From positions 372,001 to 436,000 of the forward strand of contig NZ_FOEP01000002.1 in the NCBI RefSeq assembly GCF_900110775.1: a stretch of 64,000 bases of DNA, written 5' to 3'. A program made the translations under genes and the position numbers. This document shows, piece after piece, positions 35,199 through 42,649 of the stretch. Source of the DNA: Thalassovita taeanensis (lineage in GTDB: Bacteria > Pseudomonadota > Alphaproteobacteria > Rhodobacterales > Rhodobacteraceae). Positions within the stretch are counted from its first letter, which is position 1; each line of letters opens with the position of its first letter. The notes under the pieces were generated by a model. The model saw nothing but the letters and a program-made list of their open reading frames with translations, was not told the DNA's origin and did no database searches.

Positions 35199-36377
35199 GT
35201 GAAACGTTCCATTATTTTGGGTCTGGCGTCAGGGTTGGCGCTGGCCAGCGGCGCAATGGCCGATATCAAAATCGCCCATATCTATGGCAAGACCGGCCCC
35301 TATGAGGCCTATGCCAAGCAAAGCCACGACGGGCTGATGCTGGGGCTGGAATACGCCACCGGCGGCACCATGGAGATCGACGGCGAAAAGATCGTTGTGA
35401 TCGAAAAGGATACCCAGCTGAAGCCGGAAAACGGCAAGGCGCTGCTGGCCGAAGCATACGGTGACGACGAGGTTGATCTGGCGGTTGGGCCGGTCAGTTC
35501 GGGCGTGGCGCTGGCGATGCTGCCCGTCGCCGAGGAATATGAAAAGATCCTGATCGTCGAGCCCGCCGTGGCCGACAGCATCACTGGGTCCGAATGGAAC
35601 CGCTATATTTTCCGCACCGGGCGCAACAGCTCTCAGGATGCGGTGGCAAACGCCATTGCGCTGGGCGGCAAGGACGTGAAAATCGCCACGCTGGCACAGG
35701 ATTATGCCTTTGGCCGCGACGGGATCTCTGCCTTCAAAGAGGCACTGGAGGGCACGGGCACGACGATCGTGACCGAGGAATACGTGCCCACGGACACGAC
35801 CGATTTCACCGCCGCAGCCGAGCGTATTTTCAATGCGATGAAAGACATTGAAGGCGACAAGAAGCTGTTCGTGATCTGGGCCGGTGGCGGCAACCCGATG
35901 AGCAAGATCCAGGCAATGGACCCCAGCCGTTTCGGCATCGAGATCGCCACGGGCGGCAACATTCTGGCGGCGCTGGCGGCGTATAAGGAATTCCCCGGCA
36001 TGGAGGGGGCGACCTATTACTACTACGAAAGCCCGAAGAACGAGATCAACGACTGGCTGGTGAAAGAGCATATGGCGCGCTTCGGCACCCCGCCGGATTT
36101 CTTCACCGCAGGCGGCATGGCGGCGGGTCTGGCCGCGGCTGCGGCGATCAAGAAGGCCGGTGGCACCGACACCGAAGACCTGATCACCGCGATGGAAGGC
36201 ATGGAGTGGGACACGCCCAAGGGCAAGATGGTGTTCCGCGCCGAGGACCATCAGGCGCTGCAAAGCATGTATCACTTCAAGATCCGCGTTGATGACGGTG
36301 TGGCCTGGGCCATCCCCGAGCTGGTGCGCGAGCTGACGATCGACGATCTGCCGATCCCGATCCGCAACGGCAAGTGA
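35199..36377 (+). CDS. Liv-type ABC transporter, periplasmic substrate-binding protein
   Basis: A 392-residue periplasmic binding protein of the branched-chain amino acid/amide type. The signal peptide covers about residues 1-21 and ends ASGAMA. The mature part begins IKIAHIYGKTGPYEAYAKQ and has the family motifs DTTDFTAAAERIFNAMK and FFTAGGMAAGLAAAAAIKKAGG. The start is GTG with AGGGAGG upstream. Ligand is probably an amino acid, amide or small carboxylate; the motif set is not specific. A strong promoter candidate precedes it and an attenuator-like hairpin follows it. Confidence 0.93.
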   Translation: MKRSIILGLASGLALASGAMADIKIAHIYGKTGPYEAYAKQSHDGLMLGLEYATGGTMEIDGEKIVVIEKDTQLKPENGKALLAEAYGDDEVDLAVGPVSSGVALAMLPVAEEYEKILIVEPAVADSITGSEWNRYIFRTGRNSSQDAVANAIALGGKDVKIATLAQDYAFGRDGISAFKEALEGTGTTIVTEEYVPTDTTDFTAAAERIFNAMKDIEGDKKLFVIWAGGGNPMSKIQAMDPSRFGIEIATGGNILAALAAYKEFPGMEGATYYYYESPKNEINDWLVKEHMARFGTPPDFFTAGGMAAGLAAAAAIKKAGGTDTEDLITAMEGMEWDTPKGKMVFRAEDHQALQSMYHFKIRVDDGVAWAIPELVRELTIDDLPIPIRNGK

Positions 36378-36386
36378 TCTGACAGG

Positions 36387-36433
36387 AACCCGCCGGGGCC
36401 GCGCATCTGCGCCCCGGCGGGTTTCCCCTTTTT
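36387..36433 (+). terminator. Intra-operon terminator/attenuator after the binding protein gene
   Basis: AACCCGCCGGGG (36387-36398) pairs perfectly with CCCCGGCGGGTT (36412-36423), followed by TTT, CCCC and TTTTT. It lies ten bases past the binding protein stop and before the ATPase genes. Partial termination or 3'-end protection here would give more binding protein than membrane components. Confidence 0.75.
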
Positions 36434-36454
36434 GAAAACCCCGAGGATACCGAG

Positions 36455-37219
36455 ATGAGCAGAGTTCTGCTGCAAACCCACGATCTGACCGTGCGGTTTG
36501 GCGGCCACGTGGCCGTGGATCATGTCAGTTGCAGTTTCCGCGCCGGCGAATTGACGGCCATCGTCGGGCCGAACGGGGCGGGCAAGACGACCTATTTCAA
36601 CCTGATTTCCGGTCAGATCCCTGCCAGTGAAGGCAAGGTCGAGCTGAACGGGCGCGACATCACGCGCATGTCGGTCTCGCAGCGCTGCGAGCGTGGGATC
36701 GGGCGCGCATTCCAGTTGACCAATCTGTTCCCGAACCTGAGCGTGCTGGAAAATGTACGGCTGGTTATTCAGGCGAAGGCAAAGATGGGGTTCAACCTGT
36801 TTTCGATGGCCGAAAGCCACAGCGAGGTCACAGACCGCGCGATTTCCGTGCTGGAAAAGGTCAGGCTGTATGATCTGCGCGAGCAAAAAGTATCCGAGCT
36901 GAGCCACGGCAATCAGCGCAAGCTGGAGGTGGCGATGCTGATCGCGCTCGATCCTTTGGTGTATATGTTTGACGAGCCGACGGCGGGCATGAGCGTGGAT
37001 GAAGCGCCTGTGGTGCTGGATCTGATTGCCGAACTGAAAGCCGAGAAGGATCGCACGATCCTGCTGGTGGAACACAAGATGGATGTGATCCGTACCCTCG
37101 CGGACCGGATCATCGTTCTGCACAACGGCGCGCTGGCGGCGGACGGCGATCCGGCCGAGGTCATGGCCAGCGACGTGGTGCAGGAAGCCTATATGGGCAA
37201 GGAGCTGGAAGATGTCTGA
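36455..37219 (+). CDS. Liv-type ABC transporter ATPase (LivG-like)
   Basis: A 254-residue ATPase. Walker A is GPNGAGKTT, the LivG-typical RGIGRAFQLTNLFPNLSVLENV follows, the signature reads LSHGNQRKLEVAM, and Walker B is VYMFDEPTAGMS. GAGGATAC precedes the ATG. It overlaps the second ATPase by eight bases. It energises uptake together with the LivF-like protein. Confidence 0.94.
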   Translation: MSRVLLQTHDLTVRFGGHVAVDHVSCSFRAGELTAIVGPNGAGKTTYFNLISGQIPASEGKVELNGRDITRMSVSQRCERGIGRAFQLTNLFPNLSVLENVRLVIQAKAKMGFNLFSMAESHSEVTDRAISVLEKVRLYDLREQKVSELSHGNQRKLEVAMLIALDPLVYMFDEPTAGMSVDEAPVVLDLIAELKAEKDRTILLVEHKMDVIRTLADRIIVLHNGALAADGDPAEVMASDVVQEAYMGKELEDV

Positions 37220-37937
37220 CCCGATGCTGCGGCTGGAAGGCGTGTATACTGACATCGCCCAGTATCACATTCTGCAAGGTGTGGATCTGGATGTGCCGCG
37301 CGGCGGTGTGACCATGCTGCTGGGGCGCAACGGGGTGGGCAAGACCACAACGCTGCGCACGATCATGGGCCATTGGCGCGCCCGCGCTGGCAAGGTGATG
37401 CTGGATGGACAGGATATCACCGCCCTGCCGGTGCCCGCGATCGCCCGAACGGGCGTTGGGTTCGTGCCTGAGAACATGGGCATTTTCTCTGATCTGACGG
37501 TCGAGGAAAACATGGTGCTGGCCGCTGTATCCGGCCCGATTGATCAAGCCCGTCTGGATTGGATTTTCGAAGCCTTCCCGCCGCTGAAGACCTTTTGGAA
37601 GAACCACGCGGGCAACCTGAGTGGCGGGCAGAAACAGATGCTCAGCATCGCCCGTGCGATGGTGGAAGAACGGCGGCTGTATCTGATCGACGAGCCGACA
37701 AAGGGGCTGGCGCCGGCGATCATCTCGACCATGGCGCGGGCGCTGCGCGACCTGAAGGCGCAGGGGGCCAGCATTCTGCTGGTCGAGCAAAATTTCAGCG
37801 TTGCCAAGGCGTTGGGCGACACCTGCGCGGTGATGGATGACGGCCGGGTGATCTGGTCCGGCGCGATGGCCGAACTGGCTGGTGATGCCGCGCTGCAAGA
37901 GCGGCTGATGGGATTAAGTATGGAGGCGCATCAATGA
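37212..37937 (+). CDS. Liv-type ABC transporter ATPase (LivF-like)
   Basis: A 241-residue ATPase. Walker A is GRNGVGKTT, the LivF-typical GVGFVPENMGIFSDLTVEENM follows, the signature is LSGGQKQMLSIARAM and Walker B is YLIDEPTKGLAP. It overlaps both neighbours (eight bases and four bases), so the ATPase and first permease genes are translationally coupled. Confidence 0.95.
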   Translation: MSDPMLRLEGVYTDIAQYHILQGVDLDVPRGGVTMLLGRNGVGKTTTLRTIMGHWRARAGKVMLDGQDITALPVPAIARTGVGFVPENMGIFSDLTVEENMVLAAVSGPIDQARLDWIFEAFPPLKTFWKNHAGNLSGGQKQMLSIARAMVEERRLYLIDEPTKGLAPAIISTMARALRDLKAQGASILLVEQNFSVAKALGDTCAVMDDGRVIWSGAMAELAGDAALQERLMGLSMEAHQ

Positions 37938-38965
37938 GTGCTGCACCGAAACATGTGCCGACAATGGCGCAGGCGGGTCTGCTGGACAGGCTGGCCCCGT
38001 GGATGCCGGTGCTGCTGGTGCCGATCATCATGCTGGTTGGTCTGGCGGCGATCCCGTCGACGTCCAGCTGGCTGACGCTGACGGTCAGCGGGCTGGCGAT
38101 GGGGATGATGATCTTTATCATGGCCAGCGGCATGACATTGGTGTTCGGCCTGATGGATGTGATCAATTTCGGCCACGGGGTGTTCATCTCGGTCGGGGCA
38201 TTTGTCGGGGTCAGCGTGTTGTTGGCGCTGGGGCAGATGACGGCGGCGCCGTCGTTGGTGCTGAACCTGTTGGCGATGTTGCTGGCAGTCATCGCGGCGA
38301 CGATTGCGACCGGCGCGCTGGGGTGGGCCTTTGAGCGGGTGATTGTCAAACCCGTCTATGGCGCGCATCTGAAGCAGATCCTGGTGACCATGGGCGGCTT
38401 GATCGTTGTTGAACAGCTGATCGTGGTGCTGTGGGGCCCCGAGGAGATTTACATCACCCGACCCGAGGCGCTGAAAGGCGCCGTGACCTTTGCCGGGGCC
38501 GCGCTGGAAAAATACCGGCTGGTGGCCGTGGGCATGGGTTTGGCGCTGTTTCTGGCGATGCGGTATGTGCTGCGCAGCACCAAGATCGGGCTGATCGTGC
38601 GCGCAGGCGTGGAAAACGGCGAGATGGTCGAGGCGCTGGGATACCGGCTGCGGCTGGTGTTTGTCGGCGTGTTCGTCGCCGGGTCGGCGCTGGCCGGTCT
38701 GGGCGGGGTGATGTGGGGCCTGTACCAAGAGGTGATCACCGCCCACATGGGCCAGCAGATGATGATCATGATTTTCATCGTCGTGATCATTGGCGGCTTG
38801 GGCAGCGTCGAGGGCTGTTTCATCGGCGCGCTGATGGTGGGGCTGTTGCAGAACTATATCGCCTTTCTTGAACCCAAGGCGGCGTTGATTTCAAACATCG
38901 GCCTGATGGTGGCGATCCTGATGTGGCGCCCGCAGGGGATGATCCCGGTAGTGAAGGCGAAATGA
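37934..38965 (+). CDS. Liv-type ABC transporter permease (LivH-like)
   Basis: A 343-residue permease, longer than typical LivH (about 300) through an N-terminal extension of some 20-30 residues before the first helix. Eight or more hydrophobic segments are visible. The family motifs include GMTLVFGLMDVINFGHGVFISVGAF and GLGGVMWGLYQE, with GGLGSVEGCFIGALMVGLLQN near the C-terminus. It forms the channel with the LivM-like protein. One base separates it from the next gene. Confidence 0.93.
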   Translation: MSAAPKHVPTMAQAGLLDRLAPWMPVLLVPIIMLVGLAAIPSTSSWLTLTVSGLAMGMMIFIMASGMTLVFGLMDVINFGHGVFISVGAFVGVSVLLALGQMTAAPSLVLNLLAMLLAVIAATIATGALGWAFERVIVKPVYGAHLKQILVTMGGLIVVEQLIVVLWGPEEIYITRPEALKGAVTFAGAALEKYRLVAVGMGLALFLAMRYVLRSTKIGLIVRAGVENGEMVEALGYRLRLVFVGVFVAGSALAGLGGVMWGLYQEVITAHMGQQMMIMIFIVVIIGGLGSVEGCFIGALMVGLLQNYIAFLEPKAALISNIGLMVAILMWRPQGMIPVVKAK

Positions 38966-38966
38966 G

Positions 38967-40022
38967 ATGCTTGTGAAACTTCTTTCCGGCGACCTGCCGC
39001 GCAGCAAACTTCTGACCGCCATTCTGGTGGCGATCCTGATCTGTCTGGCCTTCGCGCCCTTCCTGTTTCCGGGCATCCGGTCGGTCGATACGGCGGCGCG
39101 GATCTGTATCTTTATCCTGCTGGTGGCCTCGTATGATCTTGTGCTGGGATACACCGGGATTGTCAGCTTTGCGCATACGATGTTTTTCGGCATCGGCGCC
39201 TATGGCGTGGCGCTGGCATGTTCGCATATGGAGCGCGGATTTGGCGCGCTGATTGTCGGCACCCTGAGCGGAGCCGTGGTCGCGGCGCTTGCGGCATTCC
39301 TGATCGGGCTGTTCAGTCTGCGGGTGCGGGCGATTTTCTTTGCGATGATCACACTGGCGGTGGCCAGTGCCGTGGCGGTTCTGGTGAGCCAGCTGTCGGG
39401 GCTGACAGGCGGCGAGGACGGGCTGAATTACAAGATCCCGCGCGAGCTGACCCCGGCGTTCAAATTCGGCGGAGAGCTTCTGGGTGTGAAGCTGAACGGC
39501 AAGTTGCTGAACTACTATGTCGTGTTCTTTGGCGCGCTGATGTTGTTTCTGTTGCTGTTGCGGATCGTCAATTCGCCCTTTGGCCGCGTGCTGCAAGCCA
39601 TCCGCGAGAATGATTTCCGGGCCGAGGCGGTCGGATACCGCGTGATCGCCTATCGCACAGGCGCGGCGTGCATTTCTGCGGCAATCGCGGCGCTGGCCGG
39701 GTCGCTTTACGCGATCTGGCTGCGCTATGTCGGGCCGGACACCGTGCTGAGCTTTGAGATCATGGTGGATATTCTGCTGATGGTGGTGATCGGCGGCATG
39801 GGCACGATGTATGGCGCGGTCATCGGCGCGACGCTGTTTGTGGTGGCGCAAAACTATCTGCAAGAGCTGATGCAGGTGGCCTCGGGGGCGGTGGAGAGCG
39901 TGCCGCTGCTGCCTGACCTGCTGAGCCCGGATCGCTGGCTGATGTGGCTGGGGATCCTGTTCATCCTGAGCGTTTATTTCTTTCCGACCGGTATTGTCGG
40001 GCGTTTGCGGCAGGACGATTGA
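38967..40022 (+). CDS. Liv-type ABC transporter permease (LivM-like)
   Basis: A 351-residue permease. The motif YDLVLGYTGIVSFAHTMFFGIGAYG and the LivM signature SPFGRVLQAIRENDFRAEAVGYRV are clear, and GGMGTMYGAVIGATLFV precedes the last helices. It closes the five-gene transporter. A terminator hairpin embedded in an extragenic repeat follows. Confidence 0.94.
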   Translation: MLVKLLSGDLPRSKLLTAILVAILICLAFAPFLFPGIRSVDTAARICIFILLVASYDLVLGYTGIVSFAHTMFFGIGAYGVALACSHMERGFGALIVGTLSGAVVAALAAFLIGLFSLRVRAIFFAMITLAVASAVAVLVSQLSGLTGGEDGLNYKIPRELTPAFKFGGELLGVKLNGKLLNYYVVFFGALMLFLLLLRIVNSPFGRVLQAIRENDFRAEAVGYRVIAYRTGAACISAAIAALAGSLYAIWLRYVGPDTVLSFEIMVDILLMVVIGGMGTMYGAVIGATLFVVAQNYLQELMQVASGAVESVPLLPDLLSPDRWLMWLGILFILSVYFFPTGIVGRLRQDD

Positions 40023-40047
40023 GCCCACACGGGCCGGTCAGAGGTTT

Positions 40048-40098
40048 GCCGCGCGGCGTAGTGAGTATTTGGGTCAGAAAGAAACAAGAAGGGCGCGG
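40048..40098 (+). repeat. Extragenic repeat, copy B
   Basis: The core reads GAGTATTTGGGTCAGAAAG and AAACAAGAAGGGCGCGG, matching copy A at 28977-29022 over about 35 positions apart from the two-base gaps. Its right end supplies the left arm of the operon terminator, so the repeat and terminator overlap. Confidence 0.65.
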
Positions 40099-40129
40099 AA
40101 CCGACAAGGGTTGCGCGCCCTTTGGTTTT
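40089..40129 (+). terminator. Terminator of the Liv-type operon
   Basis: AAGGGCGCG (40089-40097) pairs with CGCGCCCTT (40114-40122); an inner AACC/GGTT pair (40099-40102 with 40109-40112) extends the stem. The tail is TGGTTTT. It lies 66 bases past the LivM-like stop. Confidence 0.7.
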
Positions 40130-40164
40130 GGGAAATGGCTGGGAGGCTTTGTGGGAGGAGCGAT

Positions 40165-41343
40165 ATGAAGGCCGGATTGGTATTTCTGTGCGCGGCCTAT
40201 GTGCTGAGCCAGTTTTTTCGCGCGTTTCTTGCGGTTCTGACGCAGGCCTTGGAGCGCGATATCGCGGCGGGGCCGGAGGATTTGGCCTTTGCGTCGGGGC
40301 TGTGGTTCTTGACCTTTGCGGCGATGCAGATCCCGGTGGGTTGGGCGTTGGACCGGATCGGGCCGCGCCGGGTGGCGGCGGTGTTGCTGGCCATTGGCGG
40401 CGGGGGCGGCGCGTTGATGTTTGCGATGGCGCAGGGGCCGGGGCAAATCGGGTTGGCGATGGCGCTGATCGGTGTGGGCTGTGCGCCGGTGCTGATGGCA
40501 TCCTATTACATATTTGCCAGAGAGTATCCGCCCGCGATGTTCGCCACGCTGGGCGCCGTGATGATCGGGGTTGGCACGCTTGGAAATCTGGCGGGGTCTG
40601 TGCCGCTGGCAATGGCGGTTGATCTGGTCGGGTGGCGCGCGACGCTGGGCGGTTTGGCGGGCGTGTCGGTTGCTTTGGCGGCGGGCGTGTGGCTGACGGT
40701 GCAGGACCCGCCGAAGCTGGAGGGGAATCTGAGCGGTTCGGTTCTGGAGCTGCTGCGCAGGCCCGAGTTATGGCTGATCTTCCCGTTGATGTTTGTCAGC
40801 TATGCGCCTGCCGCCGGGCTGAGGGGACTTTGGATCGGGCCGTATCTGTCGGATGTGTTCGGTGCCGATGCCGCTGCGATTGGGCGCGCGACACTGGTGA
40901 TGGGGGTGGCGATGGTTGCGGGCACCCTGATCTATGGGCCGTTGGACCGGGTGTTTCGCACCCGCAAATGGGTGATCTTCACCGGCAATGTGATTGTTGC
41001 GCTGATCTGCTTTGCGCTTGTTCTGTGGCCCGACAATGGCGTGATTTCTGCCGTGGCCTTATGTGCGGCGGTCGGCTTTTTCGGGATGTGTTTCCCGCTG
41101 ATCATGGCGCATGGGCGCAGCTTTATTCCGCCGCATCTGACCGGACGGGGGGTGACGCTGATGAACCTTTTCGGGATCGGCGGCGTGGGGCTGTTTCAGG
41201 TCGTCACCGGGCAGTTGCACACGGCGGTTGCGGCACAAGGCGGCGCGGTCGAGCGCCCCTATCAGGTGGTATTCGGGTTTTTCGCGGCCGTGTTGGTGGC
41301 GGGTTTGCTGCCCTATGTGTTTTGCCGCGATCGGCTGGACTGA
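40165..41343 (+). CDS. MFS transporter
   Basis: A 392-residue major facilitator protein with about 12 hydrophobic segments. The loop 2-3 motif is present as GWALDRIGPRRVAAVLLAIGG, close to the MFS motif A. The C-terminal half has SYAPAAGLRGLWIGPYLSDVF and GRATLVMGVAMVAGTLIYGPLDR. Start 40165 was chosen because GGGAGGAG lies just upstream; an in-frame upstream start would run through the repeat and terminator. Substrate is unknown. It is not clearly in an operon with asd, which begins 73 bases later. Confidence 0.9.
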   Translation: MKAGLVFLCAAYVLSQFFRAFLAVLTQALERDIAAGPEDLAFASGLWFLTFAAMQIPVGWALDRIGPRRVAAVLLAIGGGGGALMFAMAQGPGQIGLAMALIGVGCAPVLMASYYIFAREYPPAMFATLGAVMIGVGTLGNLAGSVPLAMAVDLVGWRATLGGLAGVSVALAAGVWLTVQDPPKLEGNLSGSVLELLRRPELWLIFPLMFVSYAPAAGLRGLWIGPYLSDVFGADAAAIGRATLVMGVAMVAGTLIYGPLDRVFRTRKWVIFTGNVIVALICFALVLWPDNGVISAVALCAAVGFFGMCFPLIMAHGRSFIPPHLTGRGVTLMNLFGIGGVGLFQVVTGQLHTAVAAQGGAVERPYQVVFGFFAAVLVAGLLPYVFCRDRLD

Positions 41344-41415
41344 ACGGAATCCCCTTTCAACCGGGCTTGGCCTGCTGTAAGACCGCAGCGTCCTGAAAAT
41401 AAGGAGTTGTCCGAA

Positions 41416-42438
41416 ATGGGCTATAGGGTTGTCGTTGTCGGCGCCACGGGGAACGTGGGTCGTGAAATGCTGAACATTCTGGCCGAGCGCCACTTTCCGG
41501 CGGATGAAGTTGCCGTGCTGGCCAGCCGTAAATCGCTGGGCACGGAAGTCACGTTTGGCGACACCACCCTGAAGACCAAGGATCTGGACACCTTTGATTT
41601 CACCGGCTGGGATATGGCGCTGTTTGCCGTCGGCTCGGACGCGACCAAGATCTATGCGCCCAAGGCGGCGGCGGCTGGCTGTATCGTGATCGATAACAGC
41701 TCGCTTTATCGCTATGATCCCGACGTGCCCCTGATCGTGCCGGAAGTAAACGCCGAGGCGATCCACGGCTATGCCAAGAAGAACATCATCGCCAACCCCA
41801 ACTGCTCGACCGCGCAGATGGTTGTTGCGCTCAAGCCGCTGCATGATCGGGCAACGATCAAGCGTGTGGTCGTCAGCACCTATCAGTCCGTTTCGGGTGC
41901 CGGCAAAGAAGGCATCGACGAGCTGTGGGACCAGACCAAAGGCATGTATGTGCCAGGTCAGGAGGTCGCGCCGAAGAAATTCACCAAGCAGATCGCATTC
42001 AACGTGATCCCGCATATCGATGTCTTCATGGACAGCGGCGATACCAAAGAAGAATGGAAGATGATCGCCGAGACCAAGAAGATCCTTGATCCCAAGGTCA
42101 AGGTAACCGCGACTTGCGTGCGGGTGCCGGTGTTCGTGGGCCATTCGGAATCGCTCAACATCGAGTTCGAAGACTTCCTTGATGAGGACGAGGCGCGCGA
42201 TATCCTGCGCGAGGCCCCCGGCGTGATGGTGATCGACAAGCGCGAAAACGGTGGATACGTGACGCCGGTTGAATGCGTGGGCGATTACGCCACCTTCATC
42301 AGCCGTATCCGTCAGGACAGCACGGTTGAGAATGGCATCAACCTGTGGTGCGTCAGCGATAACCTTCGCAAGGGGGCCGCGCTGAATGCCGTGCAGATCG
42401 CCGAAGTTCTGGGCCGTGAGGTTCTGAAAAAGGGCTGA
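41416..42438 (+). CDS. asd: Aspartate-semialdehyde dehydrogenase
   Basis: A 340-residue enzyme. The NADP loop is GATGNVGREMLNIL, the catalytic Cys is C130 in NPNCSTAQM, and the motifs VVVSTYQSVSGAGKEG and VRVPVFVGHSE are typical. It reduces aspartyl-4-phosphate to aspartate semialdehyde for lysine, threonine, methionine and diaminopimelate synthesis. AAGGAG lies nine bases before the ATG at 41416; the in-frame TTG at 41407 has no spacing for a ribosome site. GC skew changes just after this gene. Confidence 0.96.
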   Translation: MGYRVVVVGATGNVGREMLNILAERHFPADEVAVLASRKSLGTEVTFGDTTLKTKDLDTFDFTGWDMALFAVGSDATKIYAPKAAAAGCIVIDNSSLYRYDPDVPLIVPEVNAEAIHGYAKKNIIANPNCSTAQMVVALKPLHDRATIKRVVVSTYQSVSGAGKEGIDELWDQTKGMYVPGQEVAPKKFTKQIAFNVIPHIDVFMDSGDTKEEWKMIAETKKILDPKVKVTATCVRVPVFVGHSESLNIEFEDFLDEDEARDILREAPGVMVIDKRENGGYVTPVECVGDYATFISRIRQDSTVENGINLWCVSDNLRKGAALNAVQIAEVLGREVLKKG

Positions 42439-42508
42439 TCGTGATGTCAGGTGCCAGTGCTTTTGGCCTGGTCCCTGACCGTCCCTGCCTGATCGGATCA
42501 ATGACCAA

Positions 42509-42537
42509 GCATATCCAAACCGGAAGAATGGATATGC
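42509..42537. other. 8-bp inverted repeat between asd and the AsmA-like gene
   Basis: GCATATCC (42509-42516) pairs with GGATATGC (42530-42537) around 13 bases. It lies 70 bases past the asd stop at a convergent junction, so it may help end the asd transcript. There is no T-run. Confidence 0.3.
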
Positions 42538-42570
42538 AACTGACACCGGTCTGATGCGTTAAAAACGACC

Positions 42571-42590
42571 GTAGCGCGGGCTCGCGCTGC
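42571..42590 (-). terminator. Terminator-like hairpin after the AsmA-like gene
   Basis: AGCGCG (42573-42578) pairs with CGCGCT (42583-42588), extended by G-C and a G-U pair. On the minus strand GGTCGTTTTT follows. It lies about 60 bases past the minus-strand stop. Confidence 0.5.
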
Positions 42591-42649
42591 GGGATGGCAA
42601 GACGGTGCAGCAAGGCGCAAAGATGGCGCAGTGGACCGGCGAAGAGCCG

